Positions 52,812-61,710 of a stretch of DNA of 64,000 bases are shown here, piece by piece. The notes below the pieces were generated by a model. That model did no database searches. It had not been told where the DNA came from and was given only the letters and a program-made list of their open reading frames with translations. Position 1 is the first letter of the stretch, and every line of letters begins with the position of its first letter. The position numbers were made by a program, and so were the translations under genes. This DNA comes from Oceaniovalibus guishaninsula JLT2003 (GTDB taxonomy: Bacteria > Pseudomonadota > Alphaproteobacteria > Rhodobacterales > Rhodobacteraceae). Location: positions 124,001 to 188,000 of the forward strand of contig NZ_AMGO01000007.1 of NCBI RefSeq assembly GCF_000299575.1, given 5' to 3'.

Positions 52812-53330
52812 ATGATACTGGAGCTTGTCGCCGTGATCACGGCAGGCGTCGGGGCGGGCGGCGTCGTGCTGCTGGTGCGGCGGATCGTGCCGCCTCTGCC
52901 GCGCTGGCTGATGCCCGTGGTCGCCGGCGCCGCGATGCTGGCCGTGTCGATTTCGCTGGAATATTCGTGGTTTCCACGGACCGAGGCCGCCCTCCCGCAA
53001 GGAGTGGAGGTGGCGAGCCAGCGGCAGAACCGCGCCTTCTGGCGGCCCTGGACCTATGCGGTGCCCTTCGTCGATGGCTTCATCGCGGTGGACCGGGCCG
53101 GCATTCTGCGCAACGATGCGGCCGAGGGGCAACGCCTGGCGAACCTCTATGTTTTCGGTCGCTGGACGCCGACCCGCCGGATGCGGGCGGTCTTCGATTG
53201 CGCGGGTCGGCGGCGCGCCGATCTGACCTCTGCCGACGCGATGGGCGAGGACGGGATCGTCGCCGAACACGCCTGGCGCAGCCTTGCGCCCGACGATGCG
53301 GTGGCGGCAGCGGTCTGCGAAGGGGGATGA
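52812..53330 (+). CDS. Small membrane protein of unknown function in the symporter/exonuclease cluster
   Basis: A 172-residue protein. Two hydrophobic segments (LVAVITAGVGAGGVVLLV and WLMPVVAGAAMLAVSISL) lie within the first 50 residues, followed by EYSWFPRTEAALPQGV, FWRPWTYAVPFVDGF and DCAGRRRADLT. I do not recognise a named family with certainty. It is tightly packed between the CBS/DUF294 gene and the PAS-exonuclease gene, with 1 base to the latter, so it probably works with them, perhaps as a membrane partner. Confidence 0.7.
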   Translation: MILELVAVITAGVGAGGVVLLVRRIVPPLPRWLMPVVAGAAMLAVSISLEYSWFPRTEAALPQGVEVASQRQNRAFWRPWTYAVPFVDGFIAVDRAGILRNDAAEGQRLANLYVFGRWTPTRRMRAVFDCAGRRRADLTSADAMGEDGIVAEHAWRSLAPDDAVAAAVCEGG

Positions 53331-53331
53331 C

Positions 53332-54741
53332 ATGCGCGCGGGCTTGCGGCTGAGGATTTTCGCCTTCTTCCTTCTGGTCGCCGCCGCCTCGATCGCCGCG
53401 GTTGGGCTGGGTGCCTGGCTCGCTTGGCGCCGAATGCCCGAGGCTTTGCCGGCGCTGCTGTCGGCCGGCGCGATGTCGGCATTCGGGATCGCGCTGGTCA
53501 CGATGCTGGTCTGGCTGCTGTTCGACGAACATGTGGCGAAAGGCGTCACGCGGCTGGCGGCAGGGCTGCGCGCGCGGGCGCATGGCGGGGTGGTCGCGGA
53601 TCTGGATTCGGGGCCGGTCCGGCATCTGGGGGATCTGGGGCCCGCCGCCGCCGCGATCTGCGCGCAGCTTGCCCAGGCCGAGGCGCGCGCCGCGACCCGC
53701 CTTGCGGACCAGACGCGCAGGATGGCAGCCGACAACGCCCATCTGGCCGCGATCCTGTCCGAGATCCCCGTGGCCATCATGGTAGTGGACGAACGGGACC
53801 GCATCCGCCTTTACGACCGTCAATGCGTCCATGTCCTCGGCCATGTCTCGGCGCTGTGTCTGGGCCGGTCGGTCCATGACTGGTTCGACCGCGATTCCCT
53901 GCGCGCGGCGCTGGAGTTGCTGGACGAACGCAGCTTTGCCGATGTCGATCTGCTGCTGCGCGACGGCCGGACGGTCGTGGCGACGCGGATCCGGCCCGCG
54001 GCGCAGGGGCGCGGCTATATGCTGGCGATGGAGGTGGAGGACGACGTCGTCGCCGAACGACCGCTGGTGTTCGAGTTCGACGTCAATGCCGGCCATCTGC
54101 GCGGCAGCGTCGGCGAAACGCCGCTGTCGGAACTCGCCTGCGTGATCTTCGACACCGAGACCACCGGCCTCGATACCGCGCGGGACGAGATCGTGCAGAT
54201 CGGCGCGGTGCGGGTGCTGAACGGGACGGTCGTGCCGGGCGAAAGGTTCGACATGCTGGTCAATCCCGGCCGCCCCATTCCCCCCCTGTCTGCCCGCGTT
54301 CACGGCATAACGGACGACATGGTCCGCGACGCGGCCGATGTCGAAACCGCCCTGCGGCGTTTCCATGATTTCGCCCGCGATGCGGTGCTGGTGGCGCATA
54401 ATGCGCCGTTCGATCTGGCCTTCCTGCGCCGGCGCGAGGAGGGGCTGGGCCTGGCCTTCGACAACCCGGTGCTCGACACGGTGCTTCTGTCGGCGGCCCT
54501 GTTCGGACAGGCCGAAACGCATACTTTGGACGCCATCGCCGAGCGTCTGAACGTGCGCATCGACGGTTCTGCCCGGCATACGGCCTTGGGCGATGCGATC
54601 GCGACGGCCACTGTCCTGCTGCGACTGATCCCGATGCTGGAAGCGCAGAATATCCGCACCTTCGGCGACGCGGTGACGGCCATGCGCCGTCACGAACGCC
54701 TGCTGCCCGACGCAAACCGCCAGGCCGACGCCAAGGCGTGA
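53332..54741 (+). CDS. Membrane PAS-domain protein with a DnaQ-type (DEDDh) exonuclease domain
   Basis: A 469-residue protein laid out like a sensor kinase. Two helices at about 9-32 and 40-64 are followed by a HAMP-like helical linker (to about 130) and a PAS domain (about 140-240: LAAILSEIPVAIMVVDERDRI, GRSVHDWFDRD). The output domain is a 3'-5' exonuclease of the DNA polymerase III epsilon type, with all metal and catalytic residues: Asp274 and Glu276 in FDTETTGLD, Asp361 in HNAPFDLAFL, His416 and Asp421 in HTALGDA. ATG 53332 follows AGGGGGATGAC. It would degrade RNA, DNA or a short nucleotide signal at the membrane; which one is unknown. Confidence 0.87.
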   Translation: MRAGLRLRIFAFFLLVAAASIAAVGLGAWLAWRRMPEALPALLSAGAMSAFGIALVTMLVWLLFDEHVAKGVTRLAAGLRARAHGGVVADLDSGPVRHLGDLGPAAAAICAQLAQAEARAATRLADQTRRMAADNAHLAAILSEIPVAIMVVDERDRIRLYDRQCVHVLGHVSALCLGRSVHDWFDRDSLRAALELLDERSFADVDLLLRDGRTVVATRIRPAAQGRGYMLAMEVEDDVVAERPLVFEFDVNAGHLRGSVGETPLSELACVIFDTETTGLDTARDEIVQIGAVRVLNGTVVPGERFDMLVNPGRPIPPLSARVHGITDDMVRDAADVETALRRFHDFARDAVLVAHNAPFDLAFLRRREEGLGLAFDNPVLDTVLLSAALFGQAETHTLDAIAERLNVRIDGSARHTALGDAIATATVLLRLIPMLEAQNIRTFGDAVTAMRRHERLLPDANRQADAKA

Positions 54742-55659
54742 CTAGAAGCGATCCACCGGCAGCTTGAGGTAGCGGTGGCCGTCGGCTTCGGCATCCGGCA
54801 AGCGCCCGCCGCGCAGATTGATCTGCAACGCGGCCAGCATCCGGTCGGGCAGGGGCAGCGTCGCGTCGCGCTCCTTCCGGCGGCGGATCCAGTCGGCGCG
54901 ATCCGTGCCCTCGCGCACATGGATGTTGTTGGCGCGATGGTCTGCCACGCTCGCCTCCCATTCGGGGCGGTGCCGGTCGGACGTGCCGTAATCGTGCCCC
55001 ACGAACAGACGCGTGTCGTCGGGCAGGGTCAGGATGTTCTGAATGGACTCCCACAACTCGGCCGCATTACCCCCCGGAAAGTCCGTGCGCGACGTGCCCG
55101 AATCGGGCTGCATCAGCGTGTCATGCGTGAAGGCCGCATCGCCGCAGACGAAGCTGACAGAGCCCAGCGTATGGCCGGGCGACAGCATCACGCGCAGCGC
55201 CAGCGCACCCAGGAGCAGCGTCTCGCCATCCTCCAGCAGGCGGTCGAAGTCGCGATCCGGGTCGAACAGTGTCGGCGCGTTGTAAATCCCGGCCCAGATG
55301 CCGGCGATCTGGCGCACCTTTGCGCCGATGGCGTTGGGGGCGCCCGTCCGCTGCCGAAGCAGCGCCGAAGCCATGACGTGATCGGCATGAGGATGTGTGT
55401 CGAGGATCCAGCGCACCGATAGACCGTTATCGGCGACGACCTTCAGCACCTGATCGCAGCTTTCGGTCGAAAACGCATAGCTGCCCGGATCGAAATCCCA
55501 CACGACGTCGATCAGCGCCGCCTCGCGCGATCCGGGGTCGGCGCAGACATACTGGATCGACCCGGTATCGGGTTCGTAGATGCCCCAGACATCCGGGCTG
55601 TTTCCACCGCGCGAGGGCGATTTGCGGATGACGGGCTGCTTCAGGTCGTCGTCGGACAT
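54742..55659 (-). CDS. MBL-fold hydrolase, glyoxalase-II/persulfide-dioxygenase-like
   Basis: A 305-residue metallo-hydrolase. Metal ligands lie in LDTHPHADHVMASALL (about 117), LSPGHTLGSVSFVCGD, FTHDTLMQPDSGTSRTDFPGG and FVGHDYGT. The motif order fits the glyoxalase II / ETHE1-like branch acting on thioesters or persulfides. ATG 55659 follows AGAGGTG. Its stop codon abuts the stop of the convergent PAS-exonuclease gene with no space. A longer upstream frame overlapping the tad-like genes is not coding. Confidence 0.82.
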   Translation of the reverse strand: MSDDDLKQPVIRKSPSRGGNSPDVWGIYEPDTGSIQYVCADPGSREAALIDVVWDFDPGSYAFSTESCDQVLKVVADNGLSVRWILDTHPHADHVMASALLRQRTGAPNAIGAKVRQIAGIWAGIYNAPTLFDPDRDFDRLLEDGETLLLGALALRVMLSPGHTLGSVSFVCGDAAFTHDTLMQPDSGTSRTDFPGGNAAELWESIQNILTLPDDTRLFVGHDYGTSDRHRPEWEASVADHRANNIHVREGTDRADWIRRRKERDATLPLPDRMLAALQINLRGGRLPDAEADGHRYLKLPVDRF

Positions 55660-55836
55660 CGGGCACCTCTCGGTCTTCGTTCCCGCTCGAAGATGGCCGC
55701 CCGGCGACGGTTTTGCCAGCCTGTCCCGGCGTGAACGGGACGAAGGGGCGGTTTCGGCTCTCGGTCGCCATAATTGCGCCGCATTGGGGTGGACATATCG
55801 GAGTTCAGCGGACTTTTCCGCGAAAGGGAAGGCGGC

Positions 55837-56403
55837 ATGTCTTTTCGGCCAGTCGATCACCAGGCGCCCCGGCGCCCCGGCCCGGTCCGCAGGTTCCTGC
55901 GGGACCGCGACGGATCGGCGACGGTCGAGTTCGTGATCCTGTTTCCGGTCTTCATGACGCTCATGCTGGTCGCCATCGAAAGCGGCGTGACCATGACGCG
56001 GCAGATGCTGCTGGAACACGGCGTGGACAGGGCCGTGCGCGAGATCCGGCTGAACATGGTACCGGCGCCGACCGTCGCGGAACTGAAGAAAAGCATCTGC
56101 CGGAACGTCAGCGTGATGAGCAATTGCATGGCCGACGTGAAGGTCGAGATGGTCCGCGTCGATCCACGCGACTGGCGCCCCTTGCCGACCACGCCCGATT
56201 GTGTCGACCGCGGCGACCCCGACCGCGGCGACCGCACCGTGGTCTTCGGAAAGTCGAACCAGCTGATGCTGTTGCGCGTCTGCGCGCTGTTCGATCCGAT
56301 CCTGCCCGGATCGTTGCTGGGCCAGAAACTGGTGACGTCCCAAGGGGCGGGTTTTGCCGTGGTCACGCTTTCCGCATTCGTGCTCGAACCGACGGAGACC
56401 TGA
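55837..56403 (+). CDS. TadE-like pilus/envelope assembly protein
   Basis: A 188-residue protein. A basic cytoplasmic start leads to the prepilin-like segment RDGSATVEFVILFPVFMTLM, with the conserved Glu in the hydrophobic stretch, as in TadE minor pilins. Cys pairs (SICRNVS, SNCMADV, PDCVDR, RVCALF) suggest disulphides in the periplasm. ATG 55837 follows GAAAGGGAAGG; 55774 is possible. The next gene starts one base after its stop. No other tad/cpa genes are in the window. Confidence 0.78.
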   Translation: MSFRPVDHQAPRRPGPVRRFLRDRDGSATVEFVILFPVFMTLMLVAIESGVTMTRQMLLEHGVDRAVREIRLNMVPAPTVAELKKSICRNVSVMSNCMADVKVEMVRVDPRDWRPLPTTPDCVDRGDPDRGDRTVVFGKSNQLMLLRVCALFDPILPGSLLGQKLVTSQGAGFAVVTLSAFVLEPTET

Positions 56404-56404
56404 C

Positions 56405-58111
56405 ATGGGACAGGCATGGCGATTGTTGACGGCGGCGCTCGGCCGGTTCGGTCGGTCCACCGATGGCGGCTTCACGATCTTCTCGCTTTACATGTTCGTC
56501 CTGATGCTGATTGTCGGCGGTCTGGGCGTCGATTTCATGCGGGTAGAGCGTGACCGGGTCCGGTTGCAGGCGGCGCTCGACCGCGCGGTGCTTGCCGCCG
56601 CAGCGATCGACCAGAAGCGCGACCCCGAAACCGTGCTGCGCGACTACATGGCCAAGGCCGGGATGGAACAGCATCTGACCGAGGTGAAGGTCGCCAGCGC
56701 GCTGGGCGCAAGGCAGGTTTCGGCGACGGCCAAGCTGATGGAGCGGACCTTCTTCCTCGGGTTGGTCGGTCTCGACACGCTGCCGGTTGTCGCCACGACG
56801 ACGGCCGAGGAAGCTGTGGATTATCTCGAGGTCGCGCTGGTCCTCGACGTTTCGGGGTCCATGCGGGGGTCGCGGATCAACGACCTGCAAAATGCCGCGC
56901 GAAAATTCGTCGAGCTTGTGATGCCGGAAAACCAGGTCGACCCGGCCGATGGCCTGACCGCGATCTCCATCGTGCCCTATGCCACGACCGTCAATGTCGG
57001 ACGCGACCTGCTGTCGCGGTTCACGGTCAATCGGTTTCACGGCTATTCGAACTGCGTCTTCTTCAAGCCCGAAGTCTTCGCAAAACTCGCCCTGCCGCCG
57101 TCGGACGCCATCGACCAGTTGGAACATGTGGCGCTGTCGGGGTCCGATCTGGAACCGCATCCCTCCGGCGGGGGACTTTACAGGATCGCCACGCCGACCT
57201 GCCCCCGCGCGGCGCCGACCGGCGGGACAGAAAAGAACGCGATCCTGCCCTGGGCCACTGCTCGGGCGCCGCTGCTGGCCGCGATAAACGGGCTGACGGC
57301 CGATGGCCGGACGGGCATCGACATCGGCTTCAGATGGGGAACGGCCCTGGTCGATCCCAGCGTGCGCAGCGCCGTCACCGATACTGTCGCCAAAGATGGC
57401 CGGGCGACGCTGCTCAAGGGTTTTCCGCTTTCCTACGATCCCAAGAACGTGTCGAAGGTCGTCGTGCTGATGACCGATGGCGAAATGGTGTCGGACAAGA
57501 ACCTGAGAAAGGAGCTTCGCGGCGGCGCATCGAACATCTTCTACGATCCCAAGACGAACCGTCATTCGCTGCTGCTGCGGGGCAAGAAGGTCGTGCGCCT
57601 CAAGAAAGGCAATCAGGACGACACCCAGCCCGATCTCTGGTATCATATCGAGGCGGGCAAGGGGCCGGTCGATTACCCGGACACGGCCTTGGGCGACAAA
57701 TGGCGTTGGACGAACACGGATAACGGCACGGGTCCGCATAATGGGCTGAACCGCCTCGATCATCCCGATGTTTTCGACCGCCTGCACCTGGCCAGCGTAA
57801 AGGCGATGGTGTTCGAACCCAACAAGTCCTTTTTCTCCAGCGATGAATGGACCATCTACGGGTCCCCTGATGTCAGCTATAACGACAACACGAAAGCGAA
57901 GGCGCGGCTGTTGCAGCTTTGTTCCCTGGCAAGAAATCAGGGCATTGCAGTCTACACCATCGCAATGAATGCACCCAGCAAGGATGCCCAAACGCTGATG
58001 TCCGATTGTGCGTCCAAGCCCGGCTATTATTTCGACGTGAAGGACCGCGAGATCGAGGAGGCATTTTCCGTCATCGGCCGCCGGATCGCCGAATTGCGGC
58101 TGACCAGATGA
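56405..58111 (+). CDS. TadG-like protein with von Willebrand factor A domain
   Basis: A 568-residue protein. Residues about 17-50 form the TadG/Flp-like anchor (DGGFTIFSLYMFVLMLIVGGLGVDFMRVE). A VWA domain begins near 140, with the MIDAS motif LVLDVSGSMRGSR and later VVVLMTDGEM. A segment with TNRHSLLLRGKKVVRLKKG and DNTKAKARLLQLCSLARN continues to the C terminus. TadG-type proteins help anchor Flp pili or secreted structures. It overlaps the following gene by 4 bases (ATGA). Confidence 0.82.
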   Translation: MGQAWRLLTAALGRFGRSTDGGFTIFSLYMFVLMLIVGGLGVDFMRVERDRVRLQAALDRAVLAAAAIDQKRDPETVLRDYMAKAGMEQHLTEVKVASALGARQVSATAKLMERTFFLGLVGLDTLPVVATTTAEEAVDYLEVALVLDVSGSMRGSRINDLQNAARKFVELVMPENQVDPADGLTAISIVPYATTVNVGRDLLSRFTVNRFHGYSNCVFFKPEVFAKLALPPSDAIDQLEHVALSGSDLEPHPSGGGLYRIATPTCPRAAPTGGTEKNAILPWATARAPLLAAINGLTADGRTGIDIGFRWGTALVDPSVRSAVTDTVAKDGRATLLKGFPLSYDPKNVSKVVVLMTDGEMVSDKNLRKELRGGASNIFYDPKTNRHSLLLRGKKVVRLKKGNQDDTQPDLWYHIEAGKGPVDYPDTALGDKWRWTNTDNGTGPHNGLNRLDHPDVFDRLHLASVKAMVFEPNKSFFSSDEWTIYGSPDVSYNDNTKAKARLLQLCSLARNQGIAVYTIAMNAPSKDAQTLMSDCASKPGYYFDVKDREIEEAFSVIGRRIAELRLTR

Positions 58112-58674
58112 TGACCGGGTTTCTGCGCGACGAATCCGGGACGCTGTCGCTTGAGGCGGTGATCGTCTTTCCGCTGCTGATCTGGGCGACGCTTGGCATG
58201 TATGTGTTCTTCGACGCCTTTCGCAGCAGTTCCGACAGCGAACGCGCAGCCTATGCCATTTCCGACATGCTGAGCCGCGAGAAAAGCTATGTGACGCCGG
58301 AATACCTCACTGCGCTTCACAACGTGCAGAAGGTTCTGTCGAATGCCCGGTTCGACACCCGCATCCGAACATCGGTCATCGGATGGAACAAGGCCGCGGC
58401 GGATTACCAGTTGCGTTGGTCCAAAACCAGCGGATCGCTCGGCGCCCTGCAACAATCCGACCTGCAAGCGGCCACGCTGCGCGCCCGGTTGCCGCTGATC
58501 GCGGATGGCGACCAGATGATTCTGCTGGAAACCTTCACCGATTACAGTCCGCCGGTGAATTTTGGGCTGGACCCGATGACGCTGGAAAACTTCGTCGTCG
58601 TCCGGCCCAGGCAAACCGCACGGCTTTGCTGGAACTCGCAGAACGACGGGACGTCCGCGACCGAGACCTGTTGA
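58108..58674 (+). CDS. TadE/TadF-like minor pilin protein
   Basis: A 188-residue protein whose N terminus FLRDESGTLSLEAVIVFPLLIWATLGMYVFF has the pilin-like Glu-containing hydrophobic segment. The rest is a soluble periplasmic domain with few cysteines. ATG 58108 overlaps the VWA gene stop; ATG 58111 is equally possible. Together with the two genes upstream it forms a TadE-TadG-TadF-like trio. tRNA-Gly follows on the opposite strand. Confidence 0.75.
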   Translation: MMTGFLRDESGTLSLEAVIVFPLLIWATLGMYVFFDAFRSSSDSERAAYAISDMLSREKSYVTPEYLTALHNVQKVLSNARFDTRIRTSVIGWNKAAADYQLRWSKTSGSLGALQQSDLQAATLRARLPLIADGDQMILLETFTDYSPPVNFGLDPMTLENFVVVRPRQTARLCWNSQNDGTSATETC

Positions 58675-58684
58675 GGGAACCAAA

Positions 58685-58759
58685 TGGAGCGGGCGATGAG
58701 ATTCGAACTCACGACCCTAACCTTGGCAAGGTTATGCTCTACCCCTGAGCTACGCCCGC
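58685..58759 (-). tRNA. tRNA-Gly (anticodon GCC)
   Basis: Read on the minus strand, the acceptor GCGGGCG pairs with CGCCCGC, the D-arm is GCTCAGGGGTAGAGC, the anticodon arm is TAACCTTGCCAAGGTTA with GCC, and the T-arm is GTGAGTTCGAATCTCAT. A discriminator T and encoded CCA end the molecule at 58685. The cloverleaf is complete. Confidence 0.96.
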
Positions 58760-58861
58760 ATCCTTTTGGTGGGGGCGATGTACAATCCTCCATCGGCGGC
58801 TGCAAGGGGGATCTGAGCGACCGCGCCGGAAAACCGATGCAGCGCGGGACCGTATAGTAGA

Positions 58862-59896
58862 CTAGGCCTGCCCCGGCGCGGCCAGCCGGTCGAGGATGGA
58901 TTGGCGCGTGATCTGGCCGATCACGGCACCGTCCTCGACGACGCCCATCGGCGCGTCGGTTTCCGCCATTTCCGTCATGACCTTGCGGATCACGGTATCG
59001 GCCCCGACCGTCAGCGCGGGCTCGGGGCCTTCGACGCGGCGCATCACGTCGCGCGCCGTCAGAACGCCCAGCGGGTTCATATGCGCCACGAATTCGGCGA
59101 CGTATTCGCTGGCGGGGGCCTGATAGATGTCGCGCGGTGTGCCGTGCTGAACGATGCGACCGCCTTCCATGATGGCGATACGGTCGCCCAGTTTGAAGGC
59201 TTCGTCCAGATCGTGACTGACGAAGATCACCGTCCGCCCCAGCTTTCGCTGAAGATCGACCAGTTCGTCCTGCAACCTTGTGCGGATCAGCGGGTCGAGC
59301 GCCGAAAACGGCTCGTCCATCAGCAGGATCGGCGCGTCGGTGGCGAAGGCCCGTGCCAGCCCCACGCGCTGCTGCATCCCGCCCGACAGATCGCCCACCT
59401 TGCGGTCGGCCCAATCCGCCAGCCCCACCAGGTCGAGCTGTTCGAGAACCTTCTCGCGCCGGGCGCTTTTCTTCATGCCGCCCAGTTCCAGCCCCAACCC
59501 GACATTCTGCGCGACCGTGCGCCAGGGCAGCAGGCCGAATTGCTGAAAGACCATCGCGATATGCGACAGTCGCAGGCGCAGCAGCGTCTGCCGGTCGGCA
59601 TGGGTCACGCTGACCTCGCGCCCGTTCTCGCGCACCCGCACCTCGCCCCGCGTTACGGGGTTGAGGCCGTTGACCGCGCGCAGCAAGGTCGATTTCCCCG
59701 ATCCCGACAGGCCCATCAGAACCAGCATCTCGCCCTTGGGGACGGCCAGCGAACAATCGTGCACGCCGAGGACCTGGCCGGTTTCCTGCTGGATTTCCGC
59801 CCGGTCCTTCCCGGCATCCATCAGCGGCAGCGCGCGGCCCGGATCGTCGCCGAAGACGATGGACACCCGGTCGAATATGACGGCGGGGTCGCTCAT
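58862..59896 (-). CDS. choV: Choline/glycine-betaine ABC transporter ATP-binding protein
   Basis: A 344-residue ProV/ChoV-type ATPase. The QAT-family front segment MDAGKDRAEIQQETG precedes Walker A GLSGSGKSTLLRAVNG, the Q-loop FQQFGLLPWRT, the signature LSGGMQQRVGLARAF, Walker B ILLMDEPFSALDP and the switch SHDLDEA. A short C-terminal CBS-like region (VLTARDVMRRVE to GVVEDGAVIGQITRQ) probably senses ionic strength or adenylates. ATG 59896 overlaps choW as ATGA. Confidence 0.9.
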   Translation of the reverse strand: MSDPAVIFDRVSIVFGDDPGRALPLMDAGKDRAEIQQETGQVLGVHDCSLAVPKGEMLVLMGLSGSGKSTLLRAVNGLNPVTRGEVRVRENGREVSVTHADRQTLLRLRLSHIAMVFQQFGLLPWRTVAQNVGLGLELGGMKKSARREKVLEQLDLVGLADWADRKVGDLSGGMQQRVGLARAFATDAPILLMDEPFSALDPLIRTRLQDELVDLQRKLGRTVIFVSHDLDEAFKLGDRIAIMEGGRIVQHGTPRDIYQAPASEYVAEFVAHMNPLGVLTARDVMRRVEGPEPALTVGADTVIRKVMTEMAETDAPMGVVEDGAVIGQITRQSILDRLAAPGQA

Positions 59897-60792
59897 TGCT
59901 TGCGGTCCGGCACGCGCAGCATGCGGTCCAGCATGATCGCGACAACGACGATCACAAAGCCGCTCTCGAACCCCAAGGCCGTGTTGACGGAGTTCAGCGC
60001 GCGCACCACGGGCACGCCCAGACCGTCCGCGCCGACCAGCGCCGCGATGACGACCATCGACAGCGACAGCATGATGGTCTGGTTCAGCCCGGCCATGATC
60101 TGGGGCGTCGCGCTTGGCAGTTCGACCTTCCACAAAAGCTGCTTGCGGGTGGCACCGAAGGCCTGCGCCGCCTCGACCAGCGGGCGGGGGGTCGAGGCGA
60201 TGCCGAGTTGCGTCAGCCTTATGGGGGCGGGCAGCACGAAGATGACGGTGGCGATCAGGCCCGGCACCATGCCGATGCCGAAAAAGACGATGGCCGGGAT
60301 GAGATAGACAAAGGTCGGCAGCGTCTGCATGAGATCCAGAACCGGACGCATCCATGAATACAGGCGCGGCCTATGGGCCACGGCGATGCCGATCGGAACG
60401 CCGACGCCCATGCAGACCACGCAGGCGCTGATGACCAGCGTCAGGCTTTCGGTCGTCTCCTCCCAATACCCCTGATTGATGATGAACAGAAATCCCAGCA
60501 CCACCAGCAGGCAGGTTGTCCAGCGCCGCTGCAAGACCCAGGTCAGCGCGGTCAGAACGGCGATGACGACGACTGGATGCCACGAGACCGGATAGAGCGG
60601 CACATAGCCGTCCGCGCCCGTCAGCCAGCCGATGCCGGGAGGAAGCTGAAGAACGGCCAGCAGGCCGGCGATCAGCGCCTCCATGAAGATCGAGATGGAA
60701 TCGAAGGCCGCGGCACCTGAATCCTGAAGCCAGTCGAACAGGGTGCGGGCGGTCCTGCCCACGGGGATCTTGTTCTCGGTCAGCCAGTCCAT
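59893..60792 (-). CDS. choW: Choline/glycine-betaine ABC transporter permease
   Basis: A 299-residue inner-membrane permease with six to seven helices and the coupling motif VEAAQAFGATRKQLLWKVELP. The N terminus MDWLTENKIPVGRTARTLFD matches ProW/ChoW proteins. ATG 60792 is chosen; upstream codons of the longer frame are not coding. It precedes choV with a 4-base overlap. The matching binding protein choX lies 1.5 kb upstream on the same strand, beyond thpR and an opposite-strand gene. Confidence 0.9.
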   Translation of the reverse strand: MDWLTENKIPVGRTARTLFDWLQDSGAAAFDSISIFMEALIAGLLAVLQLPPGIGWLTGADGYVPLYPVSWHPVVVIAVLTALTWVLQRRWTTCLLVVLGFLFIINQGYWEETTESLTLVISACVVCMGVGVPIGIAVAHRPRLYSWMRPVLDLMQTLPTFVYLIPAIVFFGIGMVPGLIATVIFVLPAPIRLTQLGIASTPRPLVEAAQAFGATRKQLLWKVELPSATPQIMAGLNQTIMLSLSMVVIAALVGADGLGVPVVRALNSVNTALGFESGFVIVVVAIMLDRMLRVPDRKQ

Positions 60793-60906
60793 CCGCGCAG
60801 AATGACGGCAGCGGCGCGGGATGTGAAGCCATAAGCGCCCGCGGTTGATGACAGGACGCGACCGCGTGCTATCCTTGTCCCCGACCACGCATCGAAGGAG
60901 ACAGCC

Positions 60907-61695
60907 ATGACGACACGCCGCATGTTTCTAGCCGCTGGGGCGGCTGTCTTGGGCGCAAGTTCCCTTCCGCCCCGGCGAGCGCTGGCGCAGGACGGGCAGG
61001 GCGGGGATACCTACGAAACGGATAGCGGCGAGATTGTCGTTCACCCCGTCGAACATGCCAGTTTCGTCATGGAAACGCCCGCCGGGACGATTTTCGTCGA
61101 TCCGGTCGGCGATGCGGCGCGGTACGACAGGTTCGGCACACCGGACCTGATCCTGATCACGCACGAACATTCCGATCATTACGACCCCGACACGCTGACG
61201 ACCCTGTCAAACCTCGCAACGCAAATCGTCGCCAATATCGCCGTTTACGACATGCTGCCCGAGGCGCTGAAGGTCGGGGCGCAGAAGCTGGCCAACGGCG
61301 ACAGCACCGACGTGCTGGGCATGACCGTCGAGGCCGTTCCGGCCTACAACATCACCGAAGGCCGGCTCGACTTCCATCCCGAGGGGCGCGACAATGGCTA
61401 TGTCCTGAACATCGACGGCCGCCGCGTCTATGTGGCCGGCGACACCGAAGGCACGGACGAGATGCGCGCGCTGGATGACATCTTCATCGCGTTCGTGCCG
61501 ATGAACCTGCCCTTCACGATGGATGCCGAACAGGCGGCGGATGCGGTGGCCGAGTTCGCGCCGCAATACGTCTATCCCTACCACTATCGCGGCCGTGACA
61601 GCGGAACGCAGGATCCGCAGGAATTCGCGCGGATGCTGGCCGACAGGAACAGCGAGGTCGAGGTGCGGCAGGCCGATTGGTATGCCGGCGGCTGA
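60907..61695 (+). CDS. Tat-exported MBL-fold hydrolase, UlaG-like
   Basis: A 262-residue protein. The signal TTRRMFLAAGAAVLGASS carries twin arginines, so export by Tat, with the metal already bound, is predicted. The mature domain has DLILITHEHSDHYDPDTL (metal ligands near 80), AYNITEGRLDFHPEGRDNGYVL and YVAGDTEGTDEM, and ends with YPYHYRGRDSG, the pattern of the UlaG/L-ascorbate-6-phosphate-lactonase-like branch. It lies backwards between choW and thpR. Substrate unknown. Confidence 0.85.
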   Translation: MTTRRMFLAAGAAVLGASSLPPRRALAQDGQGGDTYETDSGEIVVHPVEHASFVMETPAGTIFVDPVGDAARYDRFGTPDLILITHEHSDHYDPDTLTTLSNLATQIVANIAVYDMLPEALKVGAQKLANGDSTDVLGMTVEAVPAYNITEGRLDFHPEGRDNGYVLNIDGRRVYVAGDTEGTDEMRALDDIFIAFVPMNLPFTMDAEQAADAVAEFAPQYVYPYHYRGRDSGTQDPQEFARMLADRNSEVEVRQADWYAGG

Positions 61696-61710
61696 CGGGC
61701 GGTTCGGGGC

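Noticed and set aside
58108-58760. tRNA-Gly flank as an integration (att) site
   Set aside because: No integrase, no repeated tRNA 3' end and no phage genes are seen on either side.
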